DNA of 64,000 nt from Chaetorhynchus papuensis. Lineage: Eukaryota > Chordata > Aves > Passeriformes > Rhipiduridae. Both the position numbers and the translations under genes were made by a program. Location of the stretch: contig VWYX01000747.1 of the NCBI GenBank assembly GCA_013396525.1, forward strand, positions 265,831 through 329,830. Reading direction: 5' to 3'. Shown piece after piece: positions 54,501 through 64,000 of the stretch. Below the pieces are notes generated by a model that did not search any database, was not told the origin of the DNA, and worked only from the letters and a program-made list of their open reading frames with translations. Position 1 is the first letter of the stretch. Every line of letters starts with the position of its first letter.

Positions 54501-57500
54501 CTGAGCTCACTGAATTGTTCTAACGCTTATTAAGACGAGGCAGTTGTGGAGCTCAGGACACAGCACCATAGCAATGTCCAGCTCTCCAGTCTCTGCAGGC
54601 CAGTTACCAGTGGATGTCTGGAATTGGGCTTGTGTCGCTTATGTGAAAAGAGTATCTCTACAGCTCCACTTGAAGGCATTTTAAGCTGCATGAAATCCTA
54701 GTCTGGTGAATCATAATGTCACCTTCAATGCACAGAACACTACATGAAGAACAACATCATTAAGTGAAAGGCAGGACCCACGGTGAGATGACTTTCGGTT
54801 GTAATGATGCTAGGTTTGGAGTTTTAGTGCTATTGCTGTGGCAGCCTAAGGCAATTACAGATGTTGCCTTAACAAACAGACCTTTCCTGCATAGACCCAT
54901 TCCCTGGACGTGCATAGTGCCTGTGGGAGGCTGTCACTGAAGCCAATTATAGAAAAATATCGAAAAGTCTGTAAAGGTGACTGGCAAGTGAGAAGTAAAT
55001 CCTGCCTGTCATTTCTTACTCAATCCTGCTAGCAAATCATGATCCTCAGTCATCACCACCTCGGAGCTTGTAGCACGGGAAGGATCTAGCTACGAAGAGC
55101 AAGGATTGCACGTCACTTGGGAGACTGTGATTAGCCCAAGCCTTAAGTAAATGAGCTTGGATCTGGCAGTTCAGTCAATACTCTAAAGCCACTAAGCATG
55201 GCTGGCACACACCGTCCCCACCGGCGCTCCGCCTGCGACAGCGGCTTAGCGGGAGCGAGCCCCGAGGCTGAATTACGACTCCTCCTGCAGACAGGGTGAA
55301 GCTTTCGGGCGAGGCTGAGCTCATCGGCCAGACGCTGCTGAGGAGCCATCTGCCCAGAACACTAATAGAAAGCAAGCACTTCAGTAAACAAAGAGGCTTT
55401 TGCAAGAAATTAACACCTTCTCAAGCGTGGGACAAAACACACACGGGTCTCAGCCACCAGGACTTAGAGCGGTGTGTTTGACCTCTGTAAGGAAGAGGTG
55501 CTGCCTGTGTCTGCTGGGCACTGGCTGAGCAAGGGACAAGGGACACTCACGGGGGTCCCTCACCTCCCCCTGGCTCATTCTTCCCTTCAGCCTGCTTCAG
55601 AGAATTCCCCCCACCTGGGTGCATTACCAATACTGGGTTTGGAAAGGCTTTAAGATACAAACCACCAAATACAACATTGTGATACTTGGGCCACTAGTTG
55701 CTGCTTGTGTTATGTCTCAGCCCTGGGGAAATATTAAGGCAGCAGAGAATACCTGGAGTTATTTGACCTGGAGATCAGAATTCAAAGTTGGATTTAACTC
55801 CCTTAAGACATAGATCAGGTCATTGCCATATAAATTCTCAGAACAGCAAAGCCTTCCTCTGCTCATTTAAGTATACAAATGCCTTATGTTGGTCATAGAG
55901 TAAGCATTTCTCATGCGTACAATTTTACAGTGGACTATAACAAAAACCAATCTGCGAGGAATTTGTTAACATTTTGAGGCTCTCTGAAGGTCACGTATAA
56001 TCAAGATTTGAGGCAAAAAGAAGGGGATGCTTGTCTAAAGCAAACAGAAATTTGATTAGCCTTGAAACCCTTCAAACTACTGGGGCCAAAACCTTTCCTA
56101 ATAGGCAAAGGAGGTTCCTGATGTAAGTCAGGGTAACAAACCCCTTCCAAAATTGACATGCAGAAGGTGCAGGTTCATCTGAGTGTTTCCAGCTCTCATG
56201 CCAATGGCTGGAAACAAATTTAAGACTTCAAAAACTTTAAAACAAAACCAACCCAAAAAAAAAATTCAGCCAGAAGATTTAGAGCCACAGATGCTAAAGT
56301 CATATGACTTTAGGAGGTACTTAGTTGTCATTAGAAACTTCTCATCCTCATGATTGCTCACAATCAAGTAGTCCAATTTCAGATAAGGAAAGAAAAAGCT
56401 CCAAATCTGTTACATTTTAAATTCAATCTGCTGGGTTTGGCTGCTAGTTTTTGTGTACGTGGAATCGGCAGAATGAGGGAGGACTCAATCAATCAGTAGG
56501 TCTTTTTTTTCATCTGAATGCTCAGGAAATTGTCATCACCAACAGTAAAGTCTAAATGCCACTTACCTGAGATTTTCAATGTGGATGAGTTAGACACCTC
56601 TCAAAGTTGTGGTATGTTCAATCCACGTCCAGAAGACACTGTTTGTATTTTTTCTCACCTTTCTCCTCAAAATGCAAAAGTTTTGATTTTCCACAGAATG
56701 TAAAATCAAACATTCCTTCACTCCTAACCTACATTTGCTGCAGGTCATTTAATTATGAATGAAAATGCCACTTTGTTTATATGAGTTCCATTTATGACAG
56801 AGATTAAGTTATGAAATTTGTTCTCCTGGCATCTTATTAATACTGCTCTGCTGTAAAATTCCTCAGGCAACAGGCGAAATAATGACTTAAAACTGCAATA
56901 AGATAATTACCTAACAATGCAGGCATTTTGAAGATAGAGTTACCTCTGGATTTGAAAATACAATTTTTAGGACCTTATCCTTTATATAAAAGGTTGTGAA
57001 ACACTTACAATTACCTTAATTCATTTTCATGACATTTTGGTTAAGATACAATCAATTCCTAGTACATTAAAGAAAATTTTGTCATTATTCAATTACAGGA
57101 TTTAGCTATTCCCAGCAAGTTTTTTAACCTTTAATTTTGAAAAGGTAAGTCTTCAAATCTTAGCAAAATTAACTTTGTGCCATGATGAAACACTTTGATC
57201 TATACAGTGCCTTTATTGCATCTGGTATGCCAAGATGCTTTGATGAATGAAAAAAAATGAGCAAATTCAGCACTTCCCATCAACTTCCAGCTGAAAGCCA
57301 GTTGTACGTGTCCAGAGGAGCCAAGTTCTCACTGATGCAAGGCCACGGAAGAGGGTTCTTCTGAAGCATCTCTAAAGCAGGTGTCATAAACTACATCTAA
57401 ATCTCAAGTGGACACAATTAATTAATTGATTTGATTTAGCTCCTTCCCCTTTCAAATGGAAGTAAACAAAACTTCTCTCTGCTTAGTGATAATTCAGACA

Positions 57501-60500
57501 GTTCAGGATCATGAACGTTCCTAAGCGTCCCTTTACAGGCAACACCTGATGTAGAAATAGCACAAGAGATTAATCCACAAGAGTGCAGTGGATTAACCTC
57601 CTGGGAAAAGATCTTTACATATAATACAGTGCTTTTCCCCCTGGTCAGTTCTGCAAGGCCAAGAGTGCCAGAGGGGACACCCTGCCTTCTCTACACATGG
57701 ATCCAGTTCCTCACTGGTCCAGTTATTCACTGTCACAAAAGTGGACCTTGAGAACATGGGAACATTGTTACTGATGAAGATACACAAACCCTTGGAAATA
57801 GTTTACTGAAAACCTACTCTCTGGTGTTCCAGGTACACAAAGCAAAACAACTTGAATCAACCAGGCAGCCTGGAGAAAATTTTCCATATTTTTCTTATTC
57901 CCAATTCTAAAGTTGCAAGATTTTAGACATGTACGGTGCTTAACTTCATCATTTCCCTACATAGCTCCAAAACAGACATGACTTACTCGGACACTGTGTG
58001 GTCAGAGCTCACAGCGGTGTTTTCAGAGAAACACCACCTTTCTTTCTTTCTTTCTCCCCTGATAAGCAAAGCAAGATATTACTGTCAGGATCCAGTCAGG
58101 ACACTCTTTCACAAATGAAAAACATCAATTACATAGGCACCAAAGGAAACCCATACAGGTGTTTCTGCTTGGACACCAACACGTGAGAGATGGCAACTCA
58201 GCAAATGGGAACACAGAAACAAAAATCAATTGCCTCCTGAAAGTGTTTTCTGCCTTCGTTGCGAAGGCCTGCAAACTTTGAAACTAAAGACTAATTGGGA
58301 ACATACATTCCTGCCCCCTTTATAGCTGGTCTTGATGATTATTTCTGAGAGAATCTAAGCATCACATTTAGAAAGCATGACTAGAGAAGATTACCGTAAT
58401 AAATGTGAAAACATTGAAGTTTTACCCTGATTCTGACTTTGCTCTCCTGGTTTATTTTTTTAACAGGTACTATTAGCAATTTCTGAGAATAAATGTAACT
58501 GTTCCCCAACAATCAAAATAATTTTCTATCTCCATCAAGTGAGTGTAAAAGAAAGGTGAAAGCACTGTCTTTGAGCAAGAAGATTGCAGTTTTCCCCTGT
58601 AGCCTCCTAGCACACTCCTCCACCCTGAAAAGATTTCTGATGCTCAGGAGCCATTACAGAGCACATCCAGACAGGACTTACAGGGGTTTAATTCCTCGTG
58701 CACTCCAGATGTTGTTCTGAGTGTAAATTACCGTTTACAAAAGCTAGCAAACATTGTCCCTCCAGGCAAAACCACCCATAATGCCCGTAACATTTAGCTA
58801 AGGTCACACATATTAAAAAGGTGAGGACATATGGATATATTAAAACAAACAGTTTGTCATTACTGCCTTCCTACAAAAATAGCCTTGCAATGAAAGTTCA
58901 GGATTTGCACAGGGACAGTGATTAGATGCTAACACACATATATATGTCTTGGATCCAAACTGGTAACATTGTGTGTGGCACTACATTCTTGTTTCTTGTT
59001 AACTCTAAACATGGACTTTTAAAACAAACCTGCCTCACTGGTCCTTTGTTGCCTTCCTATTTAGCAAATGCAGCTTTTATCTGTGCAGAATCTCACTTTG
59101 ATAATATCAATTACAAAAGGAAGCAGCTGTAGAAGGTATAAAAATTCCAGTCATTTGCAGGAGGCATCTCTAAAGAGTAAACAAAAAAAAGACGTTACTG
59201 AACTGGGCCTTCCAAGTGAAAACAACCGAGAGCAGGATAGACAAAGCCTCTGTGGAAAGTTCTGTACAGAGAAAGTAGGTTCTTATCTGCATGTTGCATG
59301 AATTTTCCAAGAGGAGATTTACACAAAACAATGTTTATCACTTGGGCAGAAGGACATGAGGCTTTTCAGTAACCTTTACCCAACCAGGCATACTGTTACT
59401 GTTTTGCACCCAATGAAGAAATTCCTTCATTGTATTCCATTTCTTTAAAAATTTGAATATCAAAGTGGTCCTGTTAGCTACTCAACAATGAAGAAAAGGA
59501 CAAAAAACCTCGTATCTTTAATATCACCTGTTCAATTTACCATTAATTAATGAATAAAAACCTCAGGGAAAAAAATCAGCACAAAAACTTGGCTTGTTGT
59601 TTTTAGGCACATCAGCTATGCAAAGAGTGTTCAGTACAATCCATCTGAGAGAGGACAGCTGACTGCAAAAGGCTGAGGTGTGTGAACTGTGGATACCAGA
59701 GAGCCAGCAAGCACAGCCAGCTTGTAAAGACAGTGCAACCTCTCTCTAGGTTCCTGTCCCCTGCTTCCCAGATTTAAAGCTAAAAGCTACATTATCAGTA
59801 ATCCCCACTCCAGTAGTTCATGGCAGCTTCTTTACAGCTGCTTCAATTCGTGTGCAGGCACAGCACGGTGTGCACACACCCACACACACCCCAACAGTGT
59901 TTCACAGTGTCTCCAAGAGGGCTTGGAACACACCAGTGCCTCCTTTAACTGTGGACTGAGTGCCACTTACCAGGACCACGCAGTGAAACCCTGGCTGACA
60001 GCTCAGCTCAGCAGAAATTGATGGTATTGCTGTAATGGAGTTACCAGTGACAAATACCTCCTATGCAACTTCCAGGTCACACTCACTTAAGCAATGATAA
60101 ATGAGCATGAAACACTGTTAGCACAAAACAAGATCATAAATACTCAATTCTGAGCTTAAAAAACCCAACAATTGCAGACAGCTGTTGCATCTTGCAGTCT
60201 CCATGATTTTATGGATGTTCTCACTCTTGTCACAGAGGTGTCACAAAACAGGAAAAGATGAGTTTATGCAGATATTAAAAAAAAAAAAAGACAAAGAAAA
60301 AACCCAAGTCATCCATCCAGAGCAAACATTACCTCACCCTACACTGGCTAATATACAATTACCTCAGTGAACCTGACAGAGTTTGTAACAGCTTTCGGAA
60401 TCCCAAGGTCTGACATCCATCTGTCCATCCTTCTGTCACAGAAAGCTGCTCAGGATGAGAGGATGAAGACTGTTCGAATGTGAACATGAAAAGTTGTGAA

Positions 60501-63036
60501 ATTCAGGTGTCTGGGACTCCTCTGTCCACTGACATAGGTGGGAAAACAATGGAGAAAACCAGGAAAAGTCCGTGGTGAAGCAGCCCTTGCAGCTGTGCTT
60601 TATCCCCAGGGTTATCTCCACAGGCGACAGTTGCTTTTAAGAATAAAGTGTATTCCTGAGGGTGTTTGCTGATTGCAGTGAGATCAGTGGCAGCTTGGGA
60701 CAGGAGAGACTGGCAGCTGCTTCCACGCTGCAGCAGCACAATGGGAGCACCTTCTGCCTCCCCTGCACCTGGGATTTCCAAGGTACAACATAAAGGGCAT
60801 CAACCCTTCTCTCCCTACACAGCTGTCACACAACCAAAGCCCGCCACCCCCAGCCCATCCAGCACTCAGCCAAACACTGCTCATGGAGAATGGGACCCCT
60901 TTGGCCATTCCCATGGGCAGAGTTATCTGGGCACAGTGCAGGGATCTCCCTGCTCAGCCAAGACTGACCTGCTCATTCCTGCTCCCCCAGACGTGCCTGC
61001 CGGTCACCGCCTTTGCTTCTGTTGCTGCTGTTTGATGGATGAAATCCTTTACTATCAACACCGCAAACTTCATAAGCACAGCTACACATAAAACCTTAGG
61101 AGCAATCAAATTATATTTTTATCTTAATTTCCTGTAATGCTAAAAAAATGAATTCCTTACTAGCTTAAAACAACATTTTGCAAAAAGTTTGAAATGGTTT
61201 TATTTAGGAGGATCTCAGCCCCACTCTTACAAACCATACAAACCCTTTTACAACATGTTAATTATTTATATCTTTTTATGGGGTTATTTGCTTTTATTTA
61301 GTGACATTTTCTTCATGAAGTTCAATGAATAATCCAACATCTACTTGCTTACCAAAAGCCTGGGAACATCAGAATATCTGTATATGGCCATACACATGGA
61401 TGAAACCTCACACCCACACTGACACCCTTCCAATTTACAGCAGTTACTTGCTTTTTACATTGCTATGCAGACAGAAGCAACCACCACAATACTGTACAGG
61501 AAAAATAAATTTCTCAGCTCTGTGTTATGAGTCAATTTACAGCTAGAACTATCTGCAATATTGTGCCCTGTGCATTCAAATGTGCTGGAATTCCTCTGTC
61601 CTGGAAAGTATATTACGTGACAAATTACACAACATTGCTTCAGTCAGAATTTTTTAATTGTATTCCTACAAAATTATGTAAACATTAGCATACAGATCCA
61701 GAAAAATCAATACAATATAATGGTGCATAAACTGTAAGTTTAGAAGAATGTCAGAAACACTTCAACAGTTTATAAATTAATATATACAGTATTGGATACT
61801 CCTCATCAGATAGGAAAACCTCAAAACTGAGCAATTTAGGTGCAAGAGCTGTAGAACAACAGAAGTGCTCAGACACCAAACTTGACTATGAGGCAACATT
61901 GCAATCGACATGACTGCCTATTGTTGTTTCATATTAAGCATTCCATTTAGCTGCTAAAAAGTATAAAACAAAAGTTTTGGTAGGAAGTTTATTTTTATTG
62001 GAAATCATATAGCAAACATCCCTAAAATAATAAAAAAATCCCAAACCCAGAATACTCCATCACCAGGTTTCTGGAAGAGTGAAACTGAGGCTTTCTAGGC
62101 TGCACAAGGAGATCACTGGCATCTCCATTCCACACTGCTTCCCCCAGAGCACCGAAGGCATCGCCAGCTGAAGGAAACATTTCAGGTAGTTTGGAAACGG
62201 GGAGTGGTGGGTAGGGAGAAAAAGAAAGATGTGGAGGCATGTGTTGGGCTGACATGCAGCAATCTGGGAAGTTCAGCTCTTTACTGAATTAGAACATCAT
62301 GGGAATGTAGCACCATTGTTAGCTAATTCTGGGCTACTTTTCTTTAAAAAACCCGAAACAACAACAACAAAAAAAATAATCTTCAGCCTGCCTGTGATCA
62401 AAATCATATTCAAAGCATTCTTACAATGTTGCCCTTCACAAGATCAGGAACACACCACAGAAAGCAGGATATATCACTCTTTTTCAGACAACACATGAAA
62501 TGGAAAAGGAGGTTTGTTTTTTTTTGTTCCTGTCCATACAAGCATAATTCACAAGAGAAAAAAGTATGGTAAACATATCCTAATGAATGATTTCAAACAA
62601 AAGGCATTCTTCCCCATATTAGAAAATGCTCAGTATCACTGACACTACAGACTGCATAAAAAGACTAGGATTATCCTGGAAGCACTTGACACTAAAAGAA
62701 CTCTTTTAACTGCATACCTGTAATATGATCGTCAGAGAATCTCTCCAAAGTTAAATTTTTCTATTTCTAGAGTTGAAGTAGAATTTCATTCCATCGTATT
62801 TTGGTACATTTTTCATACCTGACCAATCACTTCTCACAATGACAATTAATATTGCACTAATGAAGAAGTATTTATATATAATAAAGGGGAGGTCATGTCT
62901 AGCCATCTAAAGCTTTTTGTCATATTTTTTCCAGTTATTTGGGAACAAATTCTGTTCATCTCTCTGTAGGAGATCCTGAGTAGTAAGGTGAAGAAGGTTT
63001 GGCAGATAGCACCAGTTTTCCATCACTTGCCATAAT
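48600..63036. other. Apparently gene-free region upstream of OGDHL
   Basis: 14 kb of AT-rich DNA with the CR1 fragment at 52.1 kb, a short CTTT tract near 58.04 kb and a CA-rich tract near 59.87 kb. Open frames are short and match no family I know. In human, PARG lies upstream of OGDHL on the same strand; I found none of its recognisable exons here. Confidence 0.65.
52075..52345 (+). mobile_element. CR1 LINE 3' end fragment, diverged
   Basis: Blocks include ACACAAGGAAAACATTTTCC, a CATCTTTGGAGGCATCTGGA stretch, CCTGGACAGCCTGGTCTG, and GGATGACCTCCAAGCTTCCTTC. Order and sequence fit the CR1 3' end. It is the only element I recognise in the right-hand gene-free part. Confidence 0.75.
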
Positions 63037-64000
63037 TCATAGGGTACATCTATCATCGGCAATGCATCTAGAAGCACTATCATACTTGAACCTAAATGCC
63101 CAAATAGAGCTAATAAAACAGTTACTCCTACTGCCAGAATCTGAGCCAACACTGAAACACCAGGAGCAGGAGAAAAGATTTCTGCTAAATCTGAGGACAC
63201 AGGGTGCAAACACAGAAAAAAAGCTTAAAATTCTAGCCAAAATTTTTTCCTTATAATGGACGGGGGTTGGAGAAAACTACCGCTGGTGGGAAGAACAGGA
63301 AGAAACCTCTGTGTCCATCACTTGCCAAGTAACACACCTGCAAGTTGCCCACTTAAAATTAATGCCAAGATACAGCACCCTGAAGGTGTTTATAAACAAC
63401 CTGAACTTTTTCCTATTGCTTCCCCCAGAGCAGCTTAAGCAGTGAGTGATTTATTCTGAGCCAGACTGCCAACAGCTTCCAGCATTTAATTACCATGGTG
63501 TGTTTGAGGCTTGGAGAAGTTTTATCTGACATAACTCAAAAGGATTCATTGATTAAGAGACTTAGGTCACTACATTTCCTGCTGCAGTTTTTACTTGTAT
63601 TGCTAACTCATAATAGCAACTATGACAGACAAAAAAAATCTAACACAGAAGAGGTTAAACTTAGGACTCTGGGCTGAAACTTAAGCTGGGCTTAAACTAC
63701 TAATAGACAAAAGTCTCACTGGATTTGCCCTGCACATAGACCTGAAAAAGTTTTATCACAGATGTATCTGCAGTTTTGTGTAAACTATTAAAGTACTACA
63801 GCAACACTAACTTGGTATTCACAGATAGTAAAAGCACAGGGTTTACAGATGTTTTGCCAACTCTTCACTGTTATTCCCATGTCTAACATGACACAGGCAA
63901 AAACTCCTAACAAGACCTCATGTTCTTACCTGTAGCCTGCAGACTTTCCTCCCACAGATACGTGATTTGTTTCCTCACTCACGTATCCCATGGGGATCTT
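63037..64000 (-). other. Possible last two exons of an unidentified minus-strand transcript
   Basis: From the right edge a minus-strand frame (KIPMGYVSEETNHVSVGGKS then AGY) runs to a good donor, GTAAGA, with its lower exon boundary at 63930. An acceptor (GGCATTTAG) at 63091 would join in phase and add 17 codons to a stop at 63037. I do not recognise the product. A stronger GTGAGT donor with exon boundary at 63983 competes. This may be chance. Confidence 0.2.

Noticed and set aside
60666..61091. 141-codon + strand frame, Pro/Ser-rich
   Set aside because: No recognised domain or splice support; low-complexity composition.

Overview
The window is vertebrate nuclear DNA, most likely from a songbird (passerine). 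Three things point there: short coding exons with GT/AG introns, CR1 LINE 3' ends (33.2, 52.1 and 7.1 kb), and a solo LTR at 41.1-41.6 kb that resembles a family common in passerine genomes. The species call is an inference from these repeats and cannot be fixed without a search. There are no prokaryotic features, operons or CRISPR arrays.

One gene fills most of the window: OGDHL (2-oxoglutarate dehydrogenase-like, a mitochondrial E1 of the 2-oxoglutarate dehydrogenase type), on the minus strand. I traced 22 coding exons from an ATG at 43652 down to position 1. Every junction keeps the reading frame, giving 2,982 coding bases, or 994 codons. The window edge cuts the last exon, so roughly the final 15-20 codons and the 3' UTR lie outside. 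Diagnostic stretches match OGDHL rather than its paralogue OGDH. A CpG island at about 47.9-48.6 kb is the likely promoter, and exon 1 is probably non-coding.

Layout from left to right: 0-5.9 kb, C-terminal exons 23-18; 9.6-25.5 kb, the catalytic core (exons 17-7) with the thiamine diphosphate and substrate motifs; 28-36.8 kb, the N-terminal region with the Ca2+-binding motif; 36.8-43.4 kb, a long intron carrying the solo LTR, a small GC-rich island and microsatellites; 43.4-43.7 kb, exon 2 with the start codon; 43.7-47.9 kb, intron 1 with a 45-bp minisatellite and a 64-bp tandem duplication; 47.9-48.6 kb, the promoter island; 48.6-63.0 kb, apparently gene-free DNA with one CR1 remnant. At 63.0-64.0 kb there is weak evidence for the end of another minus-strand transcript.

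I found no new multi-gene system. The points most worth a second look are the in-frame 45-bp minisatellite, the orphan GC-rich island beside the LTR, the repeat-laden promoter island, an unusual cysteine in a conserved OGDHL motif, and the possible terminal exons at the right edge.
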